64,000 nucleotides of DNA from Rubidibacter lacunae KORDI 51-2 (GCF_000473895.1 NZ_ASSJ01000070.1:1-64000), one strand, 5' to 3'. Shown: positions 27,808 through 36,310, numbered from the stretch's first letter. Translations and numbers: made by a program. Notes: generated by a model not told the origin, from the letters alone.

Positions 27808-28082
27808 TAACAATTACTGCTCATCGATCGCGTCTTGTTAGTTCCGAAACGTACCTGAGAATGTCGCTGAGCCACGACAGCAGCGCATTCTCTGCTCTCA
27901 AAGAAGTTCAACTTATACTTTCTGCGGCCTCTCCACCGTCAGTTCGAGATTACGCGAGATAGCTTTTCCTTACTGAAAACTCCTCGCGATGGGTAGCCAT
28001 CTACTTCTATAGAGAGAATTCAGAGCCATTGGTTGAGGTAGGTACATCGATGTGCTTACAAATGCGGCACATCGTCCGTCTC

Positions 28083-29050
28083 CTATCTTGTCCCTGAGAT
28101 TTTCAGCCGCTGGTCAATTTGCTTCACCGTTAAGCCCCGAACCGAAGGCTTACACCTCCCATTTTGCAGAAACTCAAAGTTAGGTAAGTGCAAACGGAGC
28201 TTGCTCAGGTAGCGTCGGTACACTGCATCTGATAATGGCGACTGTACTTGAATAATTCTGGGGTTGCTAGCACCTTCACTGCCAGAGCAGTTGCAGGGCC
28301 TGCTGCAGTCTCTAAGGCGTGCTCCAACTTTTACCAGATTCTCAATCAGGTGACACCGGACCAAGACCTCCAGTTGCTCCAGGGCCTGTGGCATTTAGGC
28401 AAACAGACTCCAAATCTCGTCGGGACAAACTCCCAGGCAGGTCACGGGCTTCGCCACCGATTGCTTGCTCAGCTAGGTGACCAAGTCACCGTTGTCCTCA
28501 AATCATGCACCAATCATGCACCTTAGAGCTGTCCCGGGTGCAGATATGCAATCACATATTTTTTTCAGCGTAGTGGTTGTTCGGGCAGCACCAACAAACG
28601 CACAGTCCCCACCCCAGGCTAGCTTGTGTCATTGTCGTGGTCGACTGGGGTGCTGGAAACAATTGACTATGAACAGCGGTGTTGAGTGTTGTCATAGACC
28701 GGGATTCATGTCAGTAGTGCTATGTAAACCTAAGCGTGCTGGGAGGCAACCTTGGCACTAACGCGCAGACAGTTGAGATCGAGCATCGGGCTCAGTTGAC
28801 TGGAGGGATTGAGTTGCAAGTGCTGGGCTGTGGCTCGCTGGTGAGGGTTAAGGTCTCGAGGATGCTTTTCACTTTTTTGGGGTAGCCCGCTTTTTTTGGT
28901 AGCTGCCGCGAAAAAACCTACTGGTGTAGGACCGTCTGCTGGTCTTCGGCGCGCACAGTCCGCTCGATCCCTTCGAGGGTCTGGATATGGACCACGAGGG
29001 TGTTCTGAGAAAGGATGACAGCGGTTGTGACGCGACATATACTTGCAGTT
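28083..29050 (-). pseudogene. Decayed ISKra4-like transposase
   Basis: Pieces of one transposase appear in order on the minus strand but in shifting frames with stops. They are LQTLEGIERTVR near 28980-28940, QLSPMLDLNCLRVSAK near 28800-28750, CLGVCPDEIWSLF then ALEQLEVLVRCHLIENLVKVGA near 28440-28320, and LTVKQIDQRLKISG near 28120-28090. From memory these match the order of conserved blocks in cyanobacterial ISKra4-family transposases (LSP..CCLRLSAN, the WYHLxENLxKVG block, ESTVKQIDxRxKISG). Nothing functional can be made. It marks the left edge of the low-G+C island. Confidence 0.55.
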
Positions 29051-29318
29051 GGGCGGGATCTGCAAGAGAAATGAGTTACGCCGAGCTTGAGGGCACATCA
29101 AACCCAATATTCCTCTCCATTAGTGACAGGAATCACTTGCGTCGAACTTGATTGCATGGTATCAATTAGATGGTTGTGAGAACTCAATAGGTTTATGTAA
29201 ACTAGGCCAGCTGTTGAAAATATTCTTTCGTCCTGCATGGATACTTTCATAGCGAGTAGATAGCATAAATTCAGAGATCTCATACTGTAAAAGTTTACTA
29301 AGCAATTAAGGAGAGATA
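29051..29318 (+). promoter_or_regulatory. Upstream region of the lasso precursor
   Basis: This A+T-rich stretch leads to the precursor gene and must hold its promoter. Several A+T-rich hexamers are possible -10 boxes (for example in TAGCATAAAT near 29262), but none has a convincing -35 partner. A 77-codon minus-strand frame crosses it and I do not consider it real. Confidence 0.35.
29310..29315 (+). promoter_or_regulatory. Ribosome-binding site of the lasso precursor
   Basis: GGAGAG (preceded by AA) stands three to four bases before the ATG at 29319. It is one of the clearest Shine-Dalgarno sequences in the island and supports translation of a gene too short for routine calling. Confidence 0.6.
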
Positions 29319-29462
29319 ATGCAGACTTCAATTGATTCGAAGAAACAGTATCAGGAGCCGCGCATCGTTTGCGTAGGTGATGCAGTCAAAATGACTCTTA
29401 GTTTTGGTCAGTCTCTCATTAGAGACGCTAGATGGCGTTTTCCAATTGACCCCTCCGCATAG
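29319..29462 (+). CDS. Lasso peptide precursor (A)
   Basis: A 47-residue precursor. The leader (1-27) holds the lasso recognition motif YxxPxLxxxGxxxxxT with Tyr11, Pro14, Ile16, Gly20 and Thr26, so Thr26 takes the conserved -2 position. The core (28-47) is SFGQSLIRD followed by ARWRFPIDPSA. Ser at core position 1 and Asp at position 9 predict a nine-residue macrolactam ring; no other acid lies at positions 7-9. The bulky Trp12, Arg13 and Phe14 could lock the threaded tail. The core has no Cys, so a class II lasso is expected. Maturation proteins B1, B2 and C and exporter D lie downstream on the same strand. Confidence 0.88.
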   Translation: MQTSIDSKKQYQEPRIVCVGDAVKMTLSFGQSLIRDARWRFPIDPSA

Positions 29463-29480
29463 CCTCTTCATAGGCTAATT

Positions 29481-29531
29481 TTAGCTGCTAGCATCCCCTC
29501 AAGACTTCAGCGGGGGGATGTTAGTAGTTAA
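29481..29531 (+). promoter_or_regulatory. 18-bp RNA hairpin after the lasso precursor
   Basis: Arms 29481-29498 and 29514-29531 pair over 18 bases with a 15-base loop. Fifteen pairs are Watson-Crick, and the other three are G-U if the plus strand is transcribed; on the minus strand they would be A-C mismatches. No T run follows, so it is not a classic terminator. It begins 19 bases after the precursor stop and could stabilise the precursor mRNA or reduce read-through to the enzyme genes. A weaker 5-bp hairpin (29461-29476) overlaps the stop codon. Confidence 0.7.
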
Positions 29532-30359
29532 TATTCATTCATTGCTGTGCTTGTAGATTCAGTAATGTGATTCTCAAAATGTTTTAGCTTTCATACACAG
29601 CCAAAACCAATTCTACTTTTGAGCGGATGCATCGACGGATATGTTCTTGAAACTCCATAGGAAGATCTTTTTTTGATTTTCAAGCACTTCGACCTCCCTG
29701 TGCATTTTGCATTTCTAGCCTTAGTGTTCCTGGGGCATTAAAGTATTGCTAATCGCGACCGCTTCTGAGATGAAACAATAGTTTCATGCAAAATTGCTCC
29801 TTCTCAATTGCGCCTACACTACGTTGCTATTTTCAAATTTACCCGTAATTTTCGCTAAATTTGCGAGAGCAATAGCCTAAATAAGTAAACGTAGATTGTT
29901 TTGGAATTATCTCATCTGGCACGATGGCATCTGCAGCTGCAATCTGGTTCATTCAAAAGTATTAGGAATCACCGATAAGGACCTCCATGTAAATCCTGCG
30001 ACAATATAGCTTACGGTTCTCGTGTTGAGAAATTATTCCACGGCAACAAGTTTTAGGTTTATTAACTAGTTAGAACTTGCTAGTAATCGGCAGGAATTCT
30101 CGAGAATCTGCAAGATTGCGGCATGAGAGTTGAAATTAAGAAACTGCAATTAACTAACTTAAATAAATTGATAGTCAGTATTGAAGATAAGGTTTTTCCA
30201 CTTTGAAGGGATTAAGTTGCAAGAAAACTGAAGAACTTCTAGTCTATAGACTTACATATGAAATCAGTTGTACAAGATTCAAAAAATTGAAAATCCAAAA
30301 ATAACATTCTCTAGTGCACCTAGTATTTAGAATAAGCTTTAAAAATCTTGAGGGGAGAT
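29532..30359. other. Gene-free A+T-rich spacer inside the lasso cluster
   Basis: I read all plus-strand ATG frames here; the longest has 27 codons and no Shine-Dalgarno or lasso leader motif. There is no second precursor. The spacer could hold a separate promoter for the enzyme operon or be the remains of lost sequence. Confidence 0.5.
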
Positions 30360-32219
30360 ATGAAACGTTGGTTCTGTGGCTCAGTAAAAGGAAATGAAGA
30401 AAATAACAATTTAGAATTACTTGAACCTCTTAAAGGCAAAAGTATTTGGACGGGTTTAAGTTCGTTTTGGCTTTGCGGAAGCTGGCAAGAGCAACAATAT
30501 ATTAGTCTTACGGAAGGGTCTGTAAAAGTAGTATTTGTTGGAACCTGTCTATCATCCCGTGAGAACCTTGTCAGGAAGTTAAAAGCTGCTAAACAGTTGA
30601 GAAATTATAGCTTATTAATGCAGTTACCGGGTAACTATAATTTGATCGTTCAATCAGGTGAAGATACTTACATTTTCGTTGATGCTATGGGAGTCCGGCT
30701 AATATTCTATGCCTCTTGGAATTCTTCGATTATCTATTCCTCTATTTCGCTTTCATTGCAAAAACTAATCAAGGCGGAAGTCGATCTTCAATGGTTAGCC
30801 ACTTCTCTAGCTGGAATATCTACTTTGAGCTTGTCTAAAATTCGCTCTCCGTTTAAGAATATTAAATTAATTCCTCCAGGTAATTATTTACACATAACTC
30901 CCACAAATTCGAAACTAAAAAAATATTGGGTTACCATTTCCGGCTACAAACCATTTGCAGAATCTGCAAATGCACTTCAAGAATGCTTATTGAAGTCAGT
31001 AGAGGGAAGAGCAAGTCTCTATGGCAATGCAAGTAGCGATTTAAGCGGTGGGTTTGACTCAACAACCATAGCTATGATTGCTGCTAAGATGCTAAACAAA
31101 AAAGGCAAAAAATTCTATACAGTTACTGAGAAGACACATAGTGCCATTCGATCATCAGATATAAGATATGCTGAAGACGCAGCTAATCTTTATCCTAATA
31201 TAGAAGCATTGATGCTTTGCAAGGAAAATATTCCACTTGAATATGGCTCATTGAATTTAATTCCATTTACAGATTTCCCAAATCCTGCTCTTGCATATTG
31301 TATGGGCGGGCTAGATTATGTAATGAAGGCAATCAGGTCAATCAATTCTCAAGTACATATGAGTGGGGAGGGAGGCGATGCAGTGCTAATGAGTGTGGGA
31401 TATAGTTATCTCATCGATCTTATGAGAAAAGCTAGCTTTTCCCGATTCTTCCTACATCTTGCTGGTTGGTGTCGGGTTCACAGCCTATCATTACTAGGGT
31501 TATTATCTCTTGTTGTGAAACGAAGCATTCTTTCTTATCCTAATTGGTTGCAGAAAGTGAAAAGGCTTGAGTTCAGTGACCTGAAATTGAATCAAAGGTC
31601 AAAGAGTTTTCGCATGGCATGGGATATACTTCCTACAATTGCGAGTTGGCATTCAGATCAGTTGGGAGAGCAAGTTATTGCTGAGCTCCAAGATTTGACA
31701 GAAATTGCAGTCCCTTTTTCAGGATCTATGGGAGAGCATTTAACAATTTCATTGATCCAGCTAAATGCTATTTCAGCTCGTACTATTCAACAGGTAGCCG
31801 ATTTGTATGATGTAAATTTGGAATATCCTTATTTCGATCGATTAGTAGTTGAGGCGTGTCTATCAGCCAGACCATACGAGCGAACAAGTCCTATTTCATA
31901 CAAACCCCTTCTGGTCGAAGCTTTCAAAGATATACTTCCTCCCAGTATATATGTAAGAAATACTAAAGGGGAGTATGTCGCCGATGAATTTATTGGATTC
32001 AAGGCTAATCTTAATGGTATTAATTCATCCCTCGAAAATTCACAGCTTGTCAGGTTGGGATTAGTGGATGCAAGCAAATTACGAGCAGCGATGCAAAATT
32101 TTGTCATGGGTCTAGGCGATGAACTAGCACTTTTTAGTCCAACGCTAGCGACGGAGGCCTGGCTTAGGTGCTTAAATGAATCTCGGCACGAATTCTGGAA
32201 TTTCAGGAATTCACGGTAA
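30360..32219 (+). CDS. Lasso peptide macrolactam synthetase (C, asparagine-synthetase-like)
   Basis: This 619-residue homologue of McjC-type lasso cyclases adenylates the ring-forming acid side chain and joins it to the core N-terminus. Residues 1-150 are a degenerate glutaminase-like domain without the N-terminal catalytic Cys (it starts MKRWFCGS). The PP-loop ATP site is LSGGFDSTT, with SGGFDS at 229-234. A second asparagine-synthetase block is GEGGDAVLM, and later conserved helices end YPYFDRLVVEA. A TTG at 30348 is in frame, but the ATG at 30360 directly follows AGGGGAG. It should act in the cytosol on the leaderless core. The B1 gene begins 25 bases after its stop. Confidence 0.88.
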   Translation: MKRWFCGSVKGNEENNNLELLEPLKGKSIWTGLSSFWLCGSWQEQQYISLTEGSVKVVFVGTCLSSRENLVRKLKAAKQLRNYSLLMQLPGNYNLIVQSGEDTYIFVDAMGVRLIFYASWNSSIIYSSISLSLQKLIKAEVDLQWLATSLAGISTLSLSKIRSPFKNIKLIPPGNYLHITPTNSKLKKYWVTISGYKPFAESANALQECLLKSVEGRASLYGNASSDLSGGFDSTTIAMIAAKMLNKKGKKFYTVTEKTHSAIRSSDIRYAEDAANLYPNIEALMLCKENIPLEYGSLNLIPFTDFPNPALAYCMGGLDYVMKAIRSINSQVHMSGEGGDAVLMSVGYSYLIDLMRKASFSRFFLHLAGWCRVHSLSLLGLLSLVVKRSILSYPNWLQKVKRLEFSDLKLNQRSKSFRMAWDILPTIASWHSDQLGEQVIAELQDLTEIAVPFSGSMGEHLTISLIQLNAISARTIQQVADLYDVNLEYPYFDRLVVEACLSARPYERTSPISYKPLLVEAFKDILPPSIYVRNTKGEYVADEFIGFKANLNGINSSLENSQLVRLGLVDASKLRAAMQNFVMGLGDELALFSPTLATEAWLRCLNESRHEFWNFRNSR

Positions 32220-32244
32220 TTTGTAATCTAAAGGGATTAAAACA

Positions 32245-32508
32245 ATGAATGATACTCGTATTCCGTCATATGTTTCTACAACATATTTTCAAGATAGTGC
32301 TATTATCTTAGATAGTAGGAAGAATACATATTATACTTTAAATGATAGTGCTGCAACATTTTGGAAACTGCTAATAGAATTAAATTCTATAGTGGAAGCT
32401 ATTGAACAAGTCAAGAATTTATACGATCTTCCAAGTGACACTTTAGTCCAAGACATGAAACTTTTTGCCACAACTTTAGAAGATCTAGGTTTGATTAAAA
32501 GAGTTTAA
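32245..32508 (+). CDS. Lasso peptide leader-binding protein (B1, PqqD-like)
   Basis: The 87-residue protein has the winged-helix PqqD fold known as a RiPP recognition element. A short beta hairpin (IILDSRKNTYYTLNDSA) is followed by helices (ATFWKLLIELNSIVEAIEQV...) and the terminal LEDLGLIKRV. In lasso systems with split B proteins, B1 binds the leader's YxxPxLxxxG segment and hands the precursor to the B2 protease. It follows C after 25 bases and precedes B2 by 75 bases, consistent with one transcript. Confidence 0.88.
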   Translation: MNDTRIPSYVSTTYFQDSAIILDSRKNTYYTLNDSAATFWKLLIELNSIVEAIEQVKNLYDLPSDTLVQDMKLFATTLEDLGLIKRV

Positions 32509-32583
32509 TCGATTTCTGAAAATGACAAATTTTTTTTTGGTTTCACTACCTCATTGCAAAAATTCTAATAGGAATATCGGAAT

Positions 32584-33003
32584 ATGGATACTGATATGTC
32601 GGTAGAATTGATAAATTTATCTCTGAAACCTAGAGAATACTTAAAGGGACTTACAACTATTGTTATTGCTTACTTGGCGGTAAACCTCCTAAGTCTAGAA
32701 AGAATTGGTGCACTTCTCAGGAAATTCAAGCGATCATCTTGTCAAGAACTAAACACATGTGAAGCGGAAATTATTTGGGCTGCTATACACAAGTCGAGCT
32801 TATATTTTCCAGGGAGAGTTGCTTGCCTAGAACTCTCATTGGCTTTTACCATATATGCTTTGATTTCGAAACGCTCCTCAATTTGGTGTGTTGGTGTAGC
32901 AGTCGATCCGATACGTGCCCACGCGTGGGTAGAAGTTGAGCAAAAACCTTTTCATGAAAAGAACGATCTTTATCTGTATTTTAAAAAAATACTAGTCGTT
33001 TAA
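32584..33003 (+). CDS. Lasso peptide leader protease (B2, transglutaminase-like)
   Basis: This 139-residue cysteine protease of the lasso B2 family removes the leader after the Thr(-2)-X position. The catalytic Cys81 is in RVACLELSLA and His113 in RAHAWVEV; an Asp near 127 may complete the triad. The length is normal for a stand-alone B2. The ATG at 32584 and an in-frame ATG at 32596 are both possible starts. It needs B1 for leader recognition and is encoded directly after it. Confidence 0.87.
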   Translation: MDTDMSVELINLSLKPREYLKGLTTIVIAYLAVNLLSLERIGALLRKFKRSSCQELNTCEAEIIWAAIHKSSLYFPGRVACLELSLAFTIYALISKRSSIWCVGVAVDPIRAHAWVEVEQKPFHEKNDLYLYFKKILVV

Positions 33004-33047
33004 ACTTTTGGACATTGAAGCTTAGAATTTAGATTCAAGTGCTAATA

Positions 33048-34865
33048 ATGAAGTTAAAATTTTTCTTTATCAAAACTTATAATTATGTAAGAGATGTTAG
33101 TAGGTCTTTGACACTTCTGTGGAATGCAGCATTTTGTGAAAGCCTTTTTCTTGCTGTCCTTAGTATTTTGCAAGGAATATTTCCGGCAATTAGTATATCA
33201 ATTAGTAAGCTTGTCGTTGATGAAGTGGTTCTTAATCTAACGACTGATGTTCAGCCAAAACTTTCAATAATCATAATTCTGGTCACGAGTTGGATCGGGG
33301 TTCTAATGCTTTCACTCCTTCTTAATCCTTGGACAAAGGCTCTTCAAGGTAATTTAAATGATAAACTAACGGCGCATCTAAGCTTACTCTTAATGGAGAA
33401 AGTTAACAGTTTTCCAGATCTAAGTTGTTTTGAAGATTCAAGATTCTATGATGAGCTCCAGATACTTCAGAAACAGTTAAATTATCAGCCATTTAACCTA
33501 TTAAATTCTATTGTTGTAGGGGGACGTTCTTGTATTACATTATTAACAATGTTAATTCTGCTTTTACCTCTTGGGTATTGGATCCCAATAATATTAACAA
33601 TTGCTATTTTCCCTCAAATATTGGTATCCATGCAGTATGAGACACAAATATGGTCTGCTTTTTTTGACAAGGGCTATCAATCTCGCCGCATGTCTTACAT
33701 TACATCAGTTCTTTTTTCTGATACATTTGCAAAGGAGATAAGGCTTTTCAACCTAGGGAATTTTTTTGTAAGTCAATATTTAACAGCATTTCAAGTTTTA
33801 CACAGATCGATACGCCGCCTACGTATTCGGCAGGCACTTTGGGTATCTGGGCTAGCCCTATTAAGTACAATTGGCAATGGTGCTGCATTTTACTGGATCG
33901 TAAGGAAAGCTTTTAGAGGTCAGATTAGCCCAGGTAGCATTCTTCTTTTTCTAGAAGCATTGACAAATCTGCGATGGAGTCTTGAAGAATTTTTTGGAAT
34001 GTGGCTAAACTTGCATGAAACGATGCTTTATATGCAACAGCTATTTTCTTTTCTGGATAGTGAACCTAATATGAGACTTTCTTTCCCTGGGGAATTGGTA
34101 AAAAAACCATTACGCTCAGGAATAGATTTTAGAAATGTAAGTTTTTTTTACCCAGATAACCGTTTAGCTTTACTCAATATTACTTTCACGATTTTACCAG
34201 GTGAAACTATTGCGATTGTTGGGGAAAACGGTGCGGGAAAGACAACTCTAATAAAGTTGCTATTAAGGATGTACGATCCCGTACGGGGAGAAATATTAGT
34301 TGATGACATCAATATTAAAGAGCTAAATCTTGACGATTGGAGAAGGCAGGTTTCTGGTGTTTTTCAAGACTTTGGTCGTTATTATCTTACTTTAAGTGAA
34401 AATATTGCCCTTGGAGATCCGAGAGTCGCTGAGAATCACGAGGAACTAAGAATTGCGATTCGAAAAATAGGAATCCATCCTTTGGTTGAGCGACTTCCTG
34501 AAAAGGAGCACACTCCTTTGGGTAAGCAGTTTGGCGGCACTGAGCTTTCCGGTGGAGAATGGCAAAAGCTGGCTATAGCCAGAGCCATTGTCCGTAGAAA
34601 TGCCCAGATACTTATCCTTGATGAACCTACTGCTGCGCTCGATCCTCGAAGTGAATATGAAACTTACCAGCATTTCACTGAGTTAGCTCGTGGAAAAACC
34701 ACTATCCTAGTGACTCATCGTCTTGCTTCTGTAAAATTGGCGGATCGTATTCTGGTTATGAAAAAAGGACACCTGGTTGAGGTCGGAACTCACGAGGAGT
34801 TGATAGATAGAGATGGTGAATATGCTAGTTTATGGAATATGCAAGCTAATCAATATAAAGCATGA
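33048..34865 (+). CDS. Lasso peptide ABC exporter (D)
   Basis: This half-transporter of about 605 residues has an N-terminal domain of six membrane segments (first about residues 28-55, last near 280-310). The C-terminal ATPase has Walker A GENGAGKTTL (about 391-400), the Q-loop region GVFQDFGRYYL, the signature LSGGEWQKLAIARAI, Walker B ILILDEPTAALDP and the switch His in LVTHRLAS. It should dimerise and export the finished lasso peptide, giving self-protection, like McjD. A GTG at 33039 is in frame; I prefer the ATG at 33048, though no clear Shine-Dalgarno precedes either. It is the last gene of the cluster. Confidence 0.88.
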   Translation: MKLKFFFIKTYNYVRDVSRSLTLLWNAAFCESLFLAVLSILQGIFPAISISISKLVVDEVVLNLTTDVQPKLSIIIILVTSWIGVLMLSLLLNPWTKALQGNLNDKLTAHLSLLLMEKVNSFPDLSCFEDSRFYDELQILQKQLNYQPFNLLNSIVVGGRSCITLLTMLILLLPLGYWIPIILTIAIFPQILVSMQYETQIWSAFFDKGYQSRRMSYITSVLFSDTFAKEIRLFNLGNFFVSQYLTAFQVLHRSIRRLRIRQALWVSGLALLSTIGNGAAFYWIVRKAFRGQISPGSILLFLEALTNLRWSLEEFFGMWLNLHETMLYMQQLFSFLDSEPNMRLSFPGELVKKPLRSGIDFRNVSFFYPDNRLALLNITFTILPGETIAIVGENGAGKTTLIKLLLRMYDPVRGEILVDDINIKELNLDDWRRQVSGVFQDFGRYYLTLSENIALGDPRVAENHEELRIAIRKIGIHPLVERLPEKEHTPLGKQFGGTELSGGEWQKLAIARAIVRRNAQILILDEPTAALDPRSEYETYQHFTELARGKTTILVTHRLASVKLADRILVMKKGHLVEVGTHEELIDRDGEYASLWNMQANQYKA

Positions 34866-35173
34866 CCTTTGCTCATTATTTACCACTATGTAGCTCGCCT
34901 AAGCAAACGAAATTGGTACTCTCACAATTCCTTTTATGCCTTTCTCGACATTAATTTTACGACGTGGGAGATATTGAGACCCATTTTGGGATTGGCTTTG
35001 AAGGATCGCAATTAGTTGCTTTTTCTCAATAGCTGCCATTTTGCGCAATTTGGGACGTATTATCACCTAAAAGCCTGCTGCTACTTAACTATTTTTAACT
35101 TGAGATTCGATCCCCTATTTGCAAGTGATATAACAGTTGGGTGCATCGAAGTCGTGTCTAACGGAGGTTTGCG
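34866..35173. other. Right flank of the island
   Basis: These 308 bases lie between the exporter stop and the convergent cobT-like gene. Composition changes here from A+T-rich to host-like. I saw no gene, tRNA, integrase remnant or terminal repeat that would define an insertion boundary. Confidence 0.4.
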
Positions 35174-36310
35174 CTAGAGCGGGTGCGTTATCGCTTGGGG
35201 GCGATCTTGATAGCGTGTGTGTTGATAGGCATCGACGGTCGCCTCAATTCCAGCCAGCAACTGTGCGTTACTCCAGTCAGCGCTGAGATGAGCAGCGATC
35301 GCGCAACCCCCTGCACCGACACCTTCTTTGACAAAACCGCGCTCGTATGAACGTAGCGCTGTGTGCCGCGCGGCAGCCAAACTCAAATCGGTTGCTAGCA
35401 GCGGCACAGTCCCGATCGCGCGCGCCAACCCGGCAGTATCGCCTGTAGGGTCTTCTGCCACCCAGCGCGTAGTGCCAACGGCAATGCGCTGAGAGTTTGC
35501 CCGATCGAGCGCCTGCAGCAGCGCGAAGACGGCCAGCATTTGCGTACCACCAGCTAGCAGAACGCCACAGCGGTGACTTGCAGCGGATGCCATGCCAGCT
35601 ACGGCAATTTGCATCGGGTCGCCTACAGCCGAAGCAATCGCTAGCGGGTCGGAGCGGTTAGTGGAGCAATCGTCAAGCAGACCGGCACGCGCGAGCCCGG
35701 TGTGGACGAGCTCCCACTTCTGCGCGTGGTTGCACTGTGGGTGACTGCTATTGACTTTGCCAAAGGCATCGATACCGAGTCCGGCAAGTACGGCAAGGGC
35801 TGTGGTGGTGCCGCCGACGACGCATTCGCTCAAGATGATGTAGCTGTCGGCAGCAGCACGAGCCAGCCGCTCGCCCCAATTCCAGCCGCGGGCGAATAGG
35901 GTTTGCGCGATCGCCGGGGGCAAGGCATCTCCTGTCGAGACACAGCGGGCCGGGCAGCCGCCGAGTGGAATCGCGCGGACGGTGGGTTGTTGAGGCAACC
36001 CGGCAGAAAATAAATAAACCGGCCAATTCAGACCGGCAGTGACGGTGCGCGCGATAAACACGGGCGAAACGCCGACGCTTAGCGGCGGCAGCGGATATTT
36101 GGGATGGAGTCGCGGACCGTCGATAAGAAATTCTGCGTCGGCGATTGCGGTGGTGCGGCGATCGTCGGGTGTCGCTCCGGCTGCAGAGATACCTGGCACA
36201 AGGGCCGTTTCGGTAAAGCCGAGTACGCAGACAAAGACGGGACGCGTATTGCGATAGCGTTCCAGCCAGCGATAACCGGCCCGCAGTTGAGCGTGGATCG
36301 TAATGCTCAC
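35174..36310 (-). CDS. CobT-like nicotinate-nucleotide phosphoribosyltransferase family protein
   Basis: This 378-residue protein belongs to the cyanobacterial/archaeal branch of the CobT superfamily (UPF0284 type). CobT-like loops are present, such as FSAGLPQQPTVRAIPLGGCPA, SECVVGGTTTALAVLAGLG and the C-terminal YERGFVKEGVGAGG. CobT attaches the lower base to the nucleotide loop of B12; this branch has not been proven to do so. I chose the GTG at 36310 because it overlaps the upstream stop as GTGA (36307-36310), a tight translational coupling; an ATG at 36334 is the alternative. Neighbours upstream are an unknown protein gene and narM. Confidence 0.75.
   Translation of the reverse strand: MSITIHAQLRAGYRWLERYRNTRPVFVCVLGFTETALVPGISAAGATPDDRRTTAIADAEFLIDGPRLHPKYPLPPLSVGVSPVFIARTVTAGLNWPVYLFSAGLPQQPTVRAIPLGGCPARCVSTGDALPPAIAQTLFARGWNWGERLARAAADSYIILSECVVGGTTTALAVLAGLGIDAFGKVNSSHPQCNHAQKWELVHTGLARAGLLDDCSTNRSDPLAIASAVGDPMQIAVAGMASAASHRCGVLLAGGTQMLAVFALLQALDRANSQRIAVGTTRWVAEDPTGDTAGLARAIGTVPLLATDLSLAAARHTALRSYERGFVKEGVGAGGCAIAAHLSADWSNAQLLAGIEATVDAYQHTRYQDRPQAITHPL

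Noticed and set aside
28730-29107. 125-codon minus-strand frame as an independent protein
   Set aside because: Conserved transposase phrases lie partly in this frame and partly in others, so it is one piece of a decayed transposase.
29098-29331. 77-codon minus-strand frame before the lasso precursor
   Set aside because: It covers the precursor's upstream region and start on the other strand, has no ribosome-binding site or family, and its length is ordinary for A+T-rich chance frames.
29532-30359. Second lasso precursor in the long spacer
   Set aside because: Every plus-strand ATG frame I read is 27 codons or less and lacks both a Shine-Dalgarno and the YxxPxLxxxG leader pattern.
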